Shown: one piece after another, positions 35,036 to 46,198 of the stretch
Layout: every line of letters begins with the position of its first letter
Numbering within the stretch: the stretch's first letter is position 1
Source: Macrostomum hystrix
Taxonomy: Eukaryota; Platyhelminthes; Macrostomidae
Length of the DNA: 64,000 bases
Reading direction: 5' to 3'
Assembly (NCBI GenBank): GCA_950097015.1
Contig: CATNEN010000038.1
Coordinates: 6,121,001-6,185,000, forward strand
Position numbers and translations under genes: made by a program
Notes under the pieces: generated by a model
Database searches by the model: none
Seen by the model: the letters and a program-made list of their open reading frames with translations, nothing else
What the model was told of the DNA's origin: nothing

Positions 35036-37104
35036 ATGTCTCGATTTGTAAAAGAATTTAATAGACTGATCAAGTCTATAGACAAGAAGTTCTGTGGCCA
35101 GGCCAGCATACGGGATTACGATGCAGATAATATGAATTGTTTCATTGTTGAATTGGCGCCTAACAATGGGCCCTACAAGCATGGCAAGTTTCTCTTTCAG
35201 GTAAGGGGAACCTTCTTGAACACAGCAATCTATTTTAGCGTATATCAGTTTTTGTTATGAGTTTACTAACAGTAGTCTGTTATGCATCCAGATCCACGCA
35301 TCGGATCACTATCCGGATTCTGCCCCCGATGTTGTCTGCCTAACCGACATCTATCACCCAAATATTGATGCTGACCTCACCCTGGAGCACAACATCTGCC
35401 TGAACCTGTTCGACGAATGGAACCGCACATTCGGCATCGAGGACTGTCTCCAGGGCCTGCTGTTCCTACTGTACCATCCCAACATCTCGGACCCCGTGTC
35501 CAGCTACTTTGAGTCCGGCTTGGATCACGCCACCTTCATTAGGAATGTCGGCCGTTCACTTCGCGGCGAAGAAGTTGACGGTTTCACCTTCCAGAAAAAT
35601 CATGGATGGGCCGAGTTTGAGGCAGCTCAAGCCGCTGCTCAGTCGCTTGATCTTACCTTGACTTGCGCTGCTGCTACATCGAATGAAAACAATGTTGTTG
35701 TGGCTGCAGCCTTAAGCCTTGCAGAGGCCGCAACTGCGGCGCCTTTAAATATGGAGGCTGCTGCAATTGCGGTCGGCCAGGATGTGATCGCGCCGAAAAC
35801 CGTCGAGGAAATCATAACTAAGGAGTCGGACAACTGCCTGATGACAGCCGAATTGCAGACTGAGTATGACGCAGCGGAGATGTCCCCGGATCAGGAAGTT
35901 TCAGAGTTGGATACCAATTTTACAGTAGTATCAGTAGAATGTCAATCAACTGTGGCAGGATCAAATGAAAATTTCGCTGCAGTTGCGTCAAAAGAATCGA
36001 ATGCTTCTGAAGCGTCTGTGATAAATTGCGAGGCAATAACATTACTAAAAGAGACTAATGCGGCTTCATTAGCAGACTGTAGTGATAATGACGCATTAAA
36101 TTTAGGTGTAGCTTTCGATGTCCCGCTAGAGGACGGAATCTCCGGTGAGAACGGTGCTTCAGAGAACAAGCGAAATTCTTTCGACGAAAAAACAATTTGG
36201 ACAAACGCAGCTGACTGCCAGCCAGTCGTTCAGCTTGAGGACTCGGCAGCTTCTTCGACGCCAGCGCTGCCAGCTTTTGTTGACAGCGGAAGGCCGGACT
36301 CGCCAGACTCGCTCAGCCTGGCTTCTGACTGTCGCAGCCTGCAGGATCTGCTGATGCAGATGCAATTCGGCGAAGTTTTGGACGGCGACGAAGTTGATAA
36401 TTCGGCTGCCCTGCCGCGTGATTTCGTCTGTCGGAGGTTCCGGGCGGCGCCGGACACCAGCGAAGACGACGCCAGCGATGAGGACTCTAGTGATTTTGAA
36501 TTTGATGACGACGATGATGATGAAGAAGACGACGAAGATGATGAAGTTGGGGATGTCGGTGCTGGAGAGCTAGTGGCCAGCGTCAGTCACCTGGAAGGTC
36601 TGAACGCCGTGTTTGCCATCCGCGGCGACCGCGCTCGTCGTTATCTGCGTCGACCCGACGCCGCTGCTGTGGCAGCGTCGGCTGCCGCGGCTGCTGCGGC
36701 CGCCTCTCGCCGGTCGTTGACTGTTGTTGCGCGCAGTTCGGCACCCGTTGTTGTTCGCCTTCGCGGCGGAGGCATGCGGTCTGTCCAGCTGCTGCAGGTG
36801 AGCAGAATCAATCACTTCATTCGTGTGTGAACATTCAAGCCTGTCAAACTCAAAATCCGCATTTGTTCAGGTGGATGCCAGTTCTCGTTACCCGGGCCTG
36901 CTCAGCATCAGTCTCAACGGACAGCTCTTGCAGCCCAGCCTAGCCCGTCTGCTCATGCGCCAGGCCTCTCGCGCCTACGCCGAATCTGGCAACATCTGGC
37001 TGGGCGACGGTGCCTCCCCGATGACCGCCGGCGGCGGTGTTGACGTTGCCAGCCTGCTGCTGTGCCTGCTGGCTAGGCATTTCCTACTGCCTTGCCTGCT
37101 TTGA
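35036..37104 (+). CDS. UBC12/UBE2M-like E2 conjugating enzyme with long acidic C-terminal extension
   Basis: Three exons, 35036-35200, 35292-36797 and 36871-37104, all phase 0, 634 aa. Residues about 1-165 form an E2 (UBC) fold: the HPNI motif, then the candidate catalytic Cys in HNICLNLFDEWN, a hydrophobic helix (QGLLFLLYHPN) and a C-terminal segment (NVGRSLRGEEVDGFTFQKN) resembling the tail of the NEDD8 E2 UBE2M. The Lys-rich N-terminal docking tail of UBC12 is absent. After the E2 core come about 300 residues rich in Ala, Ser and Glu, an uninterrupted Asp/Glu stretch (near 400), an Ala run and a conserved-looking C-terminal segment of about 100 residues that I do not recognise. A role in NEDD8 or ubiquitin transfer is inferred from the E2 core only. 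The polyadenylation signal AATAAA is at 37396-37401. The last intron is only 73 nt. Confidence 0.8.
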
Positions 37105-37169
37105 TTTTGCAACTCGTAGTTTGGTTAAATTATCTGTGACCCCATTTTCAGTGTAAAACGCTAGCTCTG

Positions 37170-37345
37170 CCTTACTAATGCGCAATTCTGGACCACCTGT
37201 ACACTTAGCTCTGTCTTATCAATCGATAATTCCCAACATCTCTCCACTGTACACCTAGCTCTGTCTTATCAATCGATAATTCCCAACACCTCTCCACTGT
37301 ACACCTAGCTCTGTCTTATCAATCGATAAGTCCCAGACCCAATCC
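37170..37345. repeat. 50-bp tandem repeat, about 3 copies
   Basis: Unit contains GTACACCTAGCTCTGTCTTA followed by TCAATCGATAATTCCCAACA. It lies in the 3' untranslated part of the E2-like gene, before the AATAAA at 37396. It is clearly related to the 47-bp array at 38030-38335. Confidence 0.85.
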
Positions 37346-37395
37346 ACCACTGGTACGCTGGCTGTCCCTAAACTACGAGTATTTAAAAGATGCAC

Positions 37396-37401
37396 AATAA
37401 A
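37396..37401 (+). terminator. polyadenylation signal of the E2-like gene
   Basis: AATAAA 292 bp after the stop codon, followed by T-rich sequence. Confidence 0.6.
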
Positions 37402-38790
37402 GTTTTCGAGAGATATTTTTAACTGTTTTGGCTACTAGAAGTGGCCGCAAAGATCAGTAGTTTGTGCTATTTAATTCACTCTTTAGCCTATTGTGTCCAC
37501 CTTTCGCTGTAATATCGGCAGATTTACTTATTATCTACTATTGATAAGAGTACATCTCTTAAAAATCTTTCGTGTAAATTTCATATACCTTCTACTTTGA
37601 CAAACTTCGTGCTTTGCTTATTCAATACTTTTTGTCTTATTTAGTATTTTTCGTGAATTTTAGGCTGGGCCGTGGGCAAATAGTCTATTTCAGTCTGTCT
37701 GTTAACTCAAAACCAATGAATTGCTTTTGTAATCTGCTTGTTTTACAATGCCATCTATTGCGCTTTAATTTGTTGATTTAGTAACTTTTTATTGCTCTTT
37801 GCCTTGTTTTATTCAGGTACAACTCACTTGTTGGGATGTTTCGAGTCTATTTGAAGGCTCATTTTTAAGCATGTCAAATTCTGATTTAAAAGCAGATTTT
37901 TTTGTGGGTTGGGATCATGTTAGACTGGTTCGAAGCCTATTTTTAGAGATAACTTTTTTGTATTTTATAGCCACCTGGATAATAATTCTGATAAGGCTGA
38001 TATTTAGCTCTTAAAATGACTTTAACTGATTTTTCAGATCGATCGGTAATTCCTAACCCCTCTCCCCAGTGTACACTCTGTCTTATCGATCGCTAATTTC
38101 TAACCCCTCTCCCCAGTGTACACTTTGTCTTATCGATCGCTAATTCCTAACCCCTCTCCCCAGTGTACACTCTGTATTATCGATCGGTAATTCCTAACAC
38201 CTCTCCCCAGTGTATACTCTGTATTATCGATCGGTAATTCCTAACCCCTCTCCCCAGTGTACACTCTGTCTTATCGATCGGTAATTCATAACCCCTCTCC
38301 CCAGTGTACACTGTCTTATCGATCGGTAATTCCTACTGTCTAAAACTGATTTGAAGGCAGATTTTTAACACTGAAGTATACTTCGCACTATGTTAGTTGC
38401 GCTTTAAATTCTGCACAAACTTTCTTCTAGAGTGTTTTACTTCAAACTAAGAAATACTGGTTTTTGCTTGTACAAATTTTATTCAGTTTTATAAATATTA
38501 ATTTAAGTTTTACATGTGTTCGATTTATAAACTAGAATTTAGATTAGATAACGTTTGCCTAAAACTAGATTTCATATATGCATAAATCTGTCAATATACA
38601 AATACATGCGATTTTATGGTTGACTATTCTTTCTTATCTTAGCTCTATTCTTTCGTATCATTCGTGTCCCAAGCTGTTTCGCCTTTAGTTTCTCACCAGT
38701 ACACAATGCTCCTACTACAAGTAGCGAGAAGCGAAGTGTAAACTAAGCATTGTCTAACTGCTGCATTACAGCTTGTTCCACTAGCCCAGC
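37402..38790. other. intergenic region between E2-like gene and RPL9
   Basis: AT-rich with one tandem array (38030-38335). Immediately upstream of the RPL9 start codon lies an acceptor (ATTACAG, 38765-38771), so the first RPL9 coding exon is preceded either by a non-coding exon or by a spliced-leader addition site. The pyrimidine-rich stretch around 38620-38700 could contain the promoter and 5' exon. Confidence 0.45.
38030..38335. repeat. 47-bp tandem repeat, about 6-7 copies
   Basis: Unit GATCGGTAATTCCTAACCCC plus TCTCCCCAGTGTACACTCTG plus TCTTATC. It shares TCTGTCTTATC, ATCGATAATT-type and CTCTCC blocks in the same order with the 50-bp array at 37170, about 700 bp away. Confidence 0.9.
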
Positions 38791-38791
38791 G

Positions 38792-41044
38792 ATGAAGGTG
38801 ATCAAGTCTGCGGTCAGCCTGAAGATCCCGGAGGGCGTCAAAGTTGAATCGCATTCGCGAGTTGTCCGCGTCAAGGGCAAGCGCGGCGCCCTGTCCCGCT
38901 CCTTCCGTCACCTGTCCCTGGACATCAAGGTGTCCCCCAATGGTCGCACCCTCACAGTCGAGAAGTGGTTCGGAGTGCACAAGGAGCTGGCAGCAGTGCG
39001 AACCGTTGTCACGCACGTCCGCAACATGATCAAGGGTGTGACCTACGGCTTCCGCTACAAGATGAAGTCGGTGAGTCTCACGTTTGACATCTCTGTGTTT
39101 GGGATAACTGATCCTCATGAGATTGCTAATTGATCATCATGGGATAACTGATCCTTATGAGATAACTGACAGATCCTCATGAGATTGCTGACAGATCCTC
39201 ATGAGATTACTGATAGATCCTCATGAGATTGCTGATAGATCCTCGTGAGATTGCAGATAGATCCTCATGAGATTACTGATAGATCGTCATGAGATTGCTG
39301 ATAGATCCTCGTGAGATTACTGATAGATCGTCGTGAGATTACTGATAGATCCTCATGAGATTGCTGATAGATCCTCGTGAGATTGCTGATAGATCCTCGT
39401 GAGATTGCTGATAGATCCTCATGAGATTGCTGATAGATCCTCATGAGTTTGCTGATAGATCCTCATGAGATTACTGATAGATCCTCATGAGATTGCTGAT
39501 AGATCCTCATGAGATTACTGATAGATCCTCATGAGATTACTGATAGATCCTCATGAGATTGCTGATAGATCCTCATGAGATTGCTGATAGATCCTCGTGA
39601 GATTGCTGATAGATCGTCATGAGATTACTGATAGATCCTCGTGAGATTGCTGATAGATCGTCATGAGATTGCTGATAGATCCTCGTGAGATTGCTGATAG
39701 ATCCTCGTGAGATTACTGATAGATCCTCGTGAGATTGCTGATAGATCCTCGTGAGATTACTGATAGATCGTCGTGAGATTGCTGATAGATCCTCGTGAGA
39801 TTGCTGATAGATCCTCGTGAGATTGCTGATAGATCCTCGTGAGATTACTGATAGATCGTCGTGAGATTACTGATAGATCCCCATGAGATTGCTGATAGAT
39901 CCTCGTGAGATTGCTGATAGATCCTCGTGAGATTGCTGATAGATCGTCATGAGATTGCTGATAGATCCTCGTGAGATTGCTGATAGATCCTCGTGAGATT
40001 ACTGATAGATCGTCATGAGATTGCTGATAGATCCTCGTGAGATTGCAGATAGATCCTCATGAGATTACTGATAGATCCTCGTGAGATTGCTGATAGATCC
40101 TCGTGAGATTACTGATAGATCGTGAGATTACTGATAGATCCCCATGAGATTGCTGATAGATCCTCGTGAGATTGCTGATAGATCCTCGTGAGATTACTGA
40201 TAGATCGTCATGAGATTGCTGATAGATCCTCGTGAGATTGCAGATAGATCCTCATGAGATTACTGATAGATCCTCGTTAGATTGCAGATAGATCCTCGTG
40301 AGATTGCTGATAGATCCTCATGAGATTACTGATAGATCCTCGTTAGATTGCAGATAGATCCTCGTGAGATTGCTGATAGATCCTCATGAGATTACTGATA
40401 GATCGTCATGAGATTGCTGATAGATCCTCGTGAGATTACTGATAGATTGTCGTGAGATTACTGATAGATCCTCGTGAGATTACTGATAGATCCTCGTGAG
40501 ATTACTGATAGATCCTCGTGAGATTGCTGATAGATCCTCGTGAGATTACTGATAGATCCTCGTGAGATTACTGATAGATCCTCGTGAGATTGCTGATAGA
40601 TCCTCGTGAGATTGCTGATAGATCCTCGTGAGATTACTGATAGATCGTCATGAGATTGCTGATAGATCCTCGTGAGATATCAGGATATCGTGGGACATCA
40701 ACCTGAATCCTCATGCCAAGCAATTTACAACCCGCCTTGGCTTGGCGCAGGTGTACGCTCACTTCCCCATCAACATGGTAATCAGCGCCAAGGGCGACTC
40801 TATTGAGATTCGCAACTTCCTGGGCGAGAAGAACAATCGCATTGTGAACATGCTGCGCGGAGTGACCGTGTCCCAGACTGGCATCAAGGACGAGATTCAG
40901 CTTGATGGCAATGATGTCGAGGCTGTCAGCCATTCTGCCGCACTCATCCAGCAGTGCTGCTCCGTCAAGAACAAGGACATCCGCAAATTCCTCGACGGAG
41001 TCTACGTCAGCGAGAAGGGCACCGTGCTGGCCTGCGATGAATGA
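38792..41044 (+). CDS. RPL9: 60S ribosomal protein L9 (uL6)
   Basis: Two exons, 38792-39070 and 40751-41044, joined in phase 0, 190 aa (human RPL9 has 192). The N-terminal half reads [19 protein letters not shown] and continues through the L6 fold to [17 protein letters not shown]; the C-terminal half starts [12 protein letters not shown], contains [10 protein letters not shown]-like [12 protein letters not shown], and ends [20 protein letters not shown]. The protein is complete and shows no disruption. It is a structural protein of the large subunit near the GTPase-associated region. The single intron is almost entirely a 22-bp minisatellite. An acceptor 20 nt before the ATG shows that the mature 5' end is spliced. 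Confidence 0.97.
39108..40676. repeat. 22-bp minisatellite, about 70 copies, filling the RPL9 intron
   Basis: Unit GATAGATCCTCGTGAGATTGCT with C/A variants. It begins about 35 nt after the donor and ends about 75 nt before the acceptor. Most units contain CTCGTGAGATT or CTCATGAGATT; the former looks like a 5' splice site. Confidence 0.97.
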
Positions 41045-41655
41045 CCAACTCGTTGATTGACAGGTTGACAGGTTGACTCAATCATCCGTGCTCTCTGAGC
41101 TTCAAATCTGGAAAATATAAAGGAGAAGACACTTGTTACGTAGCCAGCTGTTTCAGACTGCCGGCTTACTAGTTGGTGAATTATCAGCTATTCACTGTTG
41201 GATTAAACATTTATTGACTCCTGACTGCAGTCTTTGTTCTATTTTACTGTTTGCTGTTCTGACAATGCGGGGTTGTAGAAGTTGTAGCCTACTAGAGCGT
41301 CGAACTCACGACTTGAAGGACTGAACAGCTGTACGCAGCCTTCAGATGCGCCGCGCAATAGCTGCGGCTGTGCTGTCGGCTGCACATCTGCTGTCGGCTG
41401 AACAGTTATAATTAATCAATTAATTATTATTAATTAACTTCCAGCAATTCATATTGCCTACTGCTGTTAGTAGCATGAACAGTATATTTCCTATAGCGAA
41501 ACTCTGAGCCTGTGGCCCAGTAAATGGAGCTCGACTTCTCTGGACTAGAGATTGGTAGTCCAATTTGAGCTGTTAGTGTACTTAGGAAAGATAACCCTGC
41601 GCAAAACGGGCGCCAGCATTAGATAGAAGGGCTTGGATTAGCGTGGGTGTAGGCG
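41045..41655. other. RPL9 3' flank
   Basis: RPL9 3' UTR followed by unique sequence. No further gene seen. AATATAAA at about 41113 is a possible weak poly(A) signal. Confidence 0.4.
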
Positions 41656-41659
41656 GCCC

Positions 41660-43795
41660 GCCCCAGTCCATCTCTACTCCACTCTCATCTGTCTCTACTC
41701 CACTCTCATCTATCTCTACTCCACTCTCATCTGTCTCTACTCCACTCCCATCTATCTCTACTCCATCCCCATCTATATCTACTCCATCCCCATCTATATC
41801 TACTCCATCCCCATCTATATCTACTCCATCCCCATCTATATCTACTCCATCCCCATCTATATCTACTCCATCCCCATCTATATCTACTCCATCCCCATCT
41901 ATCTCTACTCCATCCCCATCTATTTCTACTCCATCCCCATCTATATCTACTCCATCACCATATATATCTACTCCATCCCCATCTGTCTCTACTCCACTCT
42001 CATCTATCTCTACTCCACTCTCATCTATATCTACTCCATCCCCATCTATATCTACTCCATCCCCATCTATATCTACTCCATCCCCATCTATATCTACTCC
42101 ATCCCCATCTATCTCCACTCCATTGACACCTGTCTCTACTCCACCCCTACCTGTCTCTACTCCACTCCTATCAGTCTCTACTCCACTCCCACCTGTCTCT
42201 ACTCCACTCCTATCAGTCTCTACTCCACTCCCACCTGTCTCTACTCCACTCCTATCAGTCTCTACTCCACTCCCACCTGTCTCTACTCCACTCCTATCAG
42301 TCTCTACTCCACTCCCACCTGTCTCTACTCCACTCCTATCAGTCTCTACTCCACTCCCACCTGTCTCTACTCCACTCCTATCAGTCTCTACTCCACTCTC
42401 ATCTATCTCTACTCCACTCTCGTCTATCTCTACTCCACTCTCATCTATCTCTACTCCACTCTCATCTATCTCTACTCCACTCTCATCTATCTCTACACTC
42501 CACTCTCATCTATCTCTACTCCACTCTCATCTATCTCTACTCCACTCTCGTCTATCTCTACTCCACTCTCATCTATCTCTACTCCACTCTCATCTATCTC
42601 TACACTCCACTCTCATCTATCTCTACTCCACTCTCATCTATCTCTACTCCACTCTCGTCTGTCTCTACTCCACTCTCGTCTGTCTCTACTCCACTCTCGT
42701 CTGTCTCTACTTCACTCTCGTCTATCTCTACTCCACTCTCGTCTATCTCTACTCCACTCTCATCTATCTCTACTCCACTCCCATCTATCTCTACTCCACT
42801 CTCGTCTATCTCTACTCCACTCTCATCTATCTCTACTCCACTCTCATCTATCTCTACTCCACTCCCATCTATCTCTACTCCACTCTCATCTGTCTCTACT
42901 CCACTCTCATCTATCTCTACTCCACTCTCATCTATCTCTACTCCACTCCCATCTATCTCTACTCCACTCTCATCTATCTCTACTCCACTCCCATCTATCT
43001 CTACTCCACTCTCATCTATCTCTACTCCACTCTCATCTATCTCTACTCCACTCTCATCTGTCTCTACTCCACTCTCATCTATCTCTACTCCACTCTCATC
43101 TATCTCTACTCCACTCCCATCTATCTCTACTCCACTCTCATCTGTCTCTACTCCACTCTCATCTATCTCTACTCCACTCTCATCTATCTCTACTCCAGTA
43201 TCGTCTATCTCTATTCCACTCTCATCTATCTCTACTCCACTCTCATCTATCTCTACTCCACTCCCACCTGTCTCTACTCCACTCCCACCTGTCTCTACTC
43301 CACTACTATCTATCTCTACTCCACTCTCGTCTATCTCTACTCCACTCTCATCTGTCTCTACTCCACTCCCACCTGTCTCTACTCCACTCCTATCTATCTC
43401 TACTCCACTCTCGTCTATCTCTACTCCACTCTCATCTGTCTCTACTCCACTCTCATCTATCTCTACTCCACTCTCATCTATCTCTACTCCAGTATCGTCT
43501 ATCTCTATTCCACTCTCATCTATCTCTACTCCACTCTCATCTATCTCTACTCCACTCCCACCTGTCTCTACTCCACTCCCACCTGTCTCTACTCCACTCC
43601 TATCTATCTCTACTCCACTCTCGTCTATCTCTACTCCACTCTCATCTGTCTCTACTCCACTATCGTCTATCTCTACTCCACTCTCATCTATCTCTACTCC
43701 ACTCTCATCTATCTCTACTCCACTCTCATTTATCTCTACTCCACTCTCATTTATCTCTACTCCACTCTCATCTGTCTCTATCTATTCTACCCTCT
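41660..43795. repeat. 21-bp minisatellite, about 100 copies, intergenic
   Basis: Unit TCTACTCCACTCTCATCTATC with recurrent sub-variants (CCATCCCCATCTATA at the left; alternating CCTATCAGT and CCCACCTGT in the middle, a 42-bp higher-order unit; TCGTC and CCCATC at the right). The period of three codons opens a 776-codon frame on the + strand that I do not regard as a gene. Confidence 0.96.
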
Positions 43796-43799
43796 CAAT

Positions 43800-44540
43800 C
43801 TCTGTGTAAATCATCAAGTCTCAGTAAAGCAAGTCGTATCGGAAGACATTTGGATGGCATGTTTGACAATTTGCTGTGGCTGTGCTCTCTTTCTCAATAC
43901 GGTTTGTTTTCTTTCATTTCCTGAGTCACAGCTACTGGACATCTGCTTGTGTTTGTTTGCATTAGAAATCTGAGACCAACTTTTTGTGTGCTCAAACCTA
44001 AAACTATGTGGCGAATGCATATTGGTTCAATAATATATAATATTATTAGCAATATGGACTAAACAATATTCAACAACGATAGCCGAAATTATTACATTAT
44101 GAAATTATGAAATTTTCTATTCATAATTTTCTTAACTAACCACTAGTGTGTCTGAGCTGACTGACTGGTCTGTTTGAGTCGCTTTATTTTTTTTCACTGC
44201 AAATTGTGCTGGACTCCGAGCTGCACTGTTTGCTCCCCAGCTGAGTCAGCTCAGCCGGCGCCACTAAACACCGCCCTAACAAAGGCACACAGTGGGGGGT
44301 TCTGGGGCCGCCTGTTTGCTGGCCATTGCAGCTTTTAGCTTCATCTGCGAGTAATTCAGCCAGTCTTAGCTTCACTGCTGCTAGTCTCAGCTGCGCAGCT
44401 AAGACTTCGGTCGGCGCGGCATTAGTTTTTTCTTTCCTGTTCGAGTTTGGATATGCTTAAATGACAATGGGGCTGGACAAGTGGACCCGCAGGCTCCGAC
44501 AGACCGGAGTGGGGTGGGGCGTGGGTCGGCCTCGCAAACG
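43800..44540. other. region upstream of the dynein light chain gene
   Basis: Unique sequence with the promoter of the downstream gene at its right end. No other gene recognised. Confidence 0.4.
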
Positions 44541-44543
44541 CTC

Positions 44544-44550
44544 TATAAAA
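44544..44550 (+). promoter_or_regulatory. TATA box of the dynein light chain gene
   Basis: TATAAAA in a GC-rich context about 100 bp before the start codon, which leaves room for a TSS near 44575 and a 70-nt 5' UTR. Confidence 0.65.
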
Positions 44551-44644
44551 CTGCACCTGCAGATTTGTCTGCGAGCTCCAAGACAGCCTCTCACCTGCGC
44601 CCAGCACTTTCAGTTAAGTAATTATCTAGAACACATTCGGCAAG

Positions 44645-45035
44645 ATGTCCTGGCAGAAAGGCGACATGAGCGACGACCTGCGACAGAGCGTTGTCGCCGT
44701 TCTCAACGATGTCTGCACCCAGTTCAAGGACGACGACAGCATCGCCAGCAACTTAAAGAAGCGACTGGACGAACAGCTCACGCCCACCTGGCAGGTGACT
44801 GTAGGCCGCAACTTTGCTAGGTGAGGCTGCGAGAGACTGTCAAGTACTTTTTAAATGATTTATGATTTACCTCGACTAGTCCGCAACCACCACCCCTATT
44901 TCCTCTTTGCAGTCACGTGACCCACGAGCCACCACCCCATTCTCTCTTTGCAGTCACGTGACCCACGAGAAGGGCACCTTCGGCTACTACCAGCACGGCC
45001 CATACGCCATCTTGGTGTACAAGGCCGGCCTGTAG
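44645..45035 (+). CDS. dynein light chain (LC8/DYNLL family)
   Basis: Two exons, 44645-44820 and 44954-45035 (2 nt carried over), 85 aa, close to the usual 89 of LC8. The C-terminal half contains PTWQVTVGRNF, SHVTHEKGTFGYY and the closing AILVYKAGL, matching the LC8 core strand region that forms the homodimer and binds target peptides. The N-terminus (MSWQKGDMSDDLRQS) is divergent. LC8 proteins serve cytoplasmic and axonemal dynein and many other partners as dimerisation hubs; divergent copies are common in flatworms. It has its own TATA box, and AATAAA is at 45169-45174. A 44-bp duplication just upstream contains a second copy of the exon 2 acceptor. Confidence 0.93.
44899..44990 (+). repeat. 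tandem duplication of an intron-exon junction
   Basis: The block CTCTTTGCAGTCACGTGACC plus CACGAG occurs twice, about 44 bp apart. Both copies contain a complete acceptor (TTTGCAG) and the first codons of exon 2. Use of the upstream acceptor would run into an in-frame TGA within about 17 codons, so only the downstream one gives the full protein. Confidence 0.85.
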
Positions 45036-45168
45036 ACCCTCCTCCTAAACGAACTGATTTAGAATTCCTAAACTGCTATTACTAGACAGTCTCATTCGTT
45101 AATAACCGAATTCATTTTAGACGGAATACAAGTTAAAATGTTAGCAGCAATTCTGTTATTATATATTA

Positions 45169-45174
45169 AATAAA
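45169..45174 (+). terminator. polyadenylation signal of the dynein light chain gene
   Basis: AATAAA 134 bp after the stop codon in an AT-rich stretch. Confidence 0.6.
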
Positions 45175-45332
45175 AAATAACATAATTTTTCGCGTAAAAA
45201 TGCTCGAGTGACTTTCCGAGAATTTCATTCTTTTTTCTACTTGTTTGCATTTTTAGTTGCACTCGCTTATTGAATCGAAGAAAAACTGGCAGAATCGTAG
45301 CAACCCATAGCCAGAATCGAACCAAGAGTCAT

Positions 45333-45658
45333 TGAATCGTAACAAGAGTAAAAGGATCGTAGCAGGATCCGCATCTAGAATCGTAGCAGGATCCGCATCT
45401 AGAATCGTAGCAGGATCCGCATCTAGAATCGTAGCAGGATACGCATCTAGAATCGTAGCAGGATCCGCATCTAGAATCGTAGCAGGATCCGCATCTAGAA
45501 TCGTAGCAGGATCCGCATCTAGAATCGTAGCAGGATTCGCATCTAGAATCGTAGCAGGATCCGCATCTAGAATCGTAGCAGGATCCGCATCTAGAATCGT
45601 AGCAGGATCCGCATCTAGAATCGTAGCAGGATCCGCATCTAGAATCGTAGCAGGATTG
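45333..45658. repeat. 24-bp minisatellite, about 13 copies
   Basis: Unit AATCGTAGCAGGATCCGCAT plus CTAG, almost perfect, with degenerate flanks. Intergenic, downstream of the dynein light chain. Open frames on both strands follow from the period. Confidence 0.96.
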
Positions 45659-45659
45659 G

Positions 45660-46198
45660 CCTGTGTAACTGTAGTAGAAACGAATTCCATATTTAGCTTC
45701 AAAAGCAGTTGAAGCTCTTGAGTTTGAGCAACATGCAGCGGTCTTTGATTTTCTCAGCGAGTTTGCTCAACTTTCGAGTTGGGGCAGGCTAGAATAATCT
45801 GCGCAGCTTCATGAAAATACCCTCGCTTAAAAATGACAACGCGCTCTTCAACAAAGTAGAATAGGCGCTTTGTCTTCTGGAATCAGATTTCGTCATTCTT
45901 AGCATTTTTTAACCAAACCTCGAGCTGTCATAATTAATGAGTTCCGGTGTGAATCCGTCACTAGGCTGACTGAGGTTTCCCCTTCCGATTTTGAGCTCGC
46001 TAGAAACTGACTCGCAGGTGTTAAAACCAACTGCCGGATAATCACAGAGGGAGCGGCAATGATGGGAGAACCAGTCTGTGCCGTAGACAATAGGAGTCCT
46101 ATTTCAGGCTTTTGATTCAGCGAATACATAAGCCTGATATCCCGGAGCTTAATTCTACAAAGAGTTTTTCTTGAAGCGACTGCAGCTCCGCTGAAGGC
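45660..46198. other. upstream region of the GABA-B-like receptor gene
   Basis: Unique sequence that should hold the promoter and 5' UTR. No clear TATA element seen. Confidence 0.4.

Noticed and set aside
41643-43973. 776-codon open frame of Ser/Thr/Pro then Leu/Tyr/Ser repeats on the + strand
   Set aside because: It is produced by a 21-bp intergenic minisatellite; no splice sites, no unique sequence of protein-like character, and the opposite strand is open as well.
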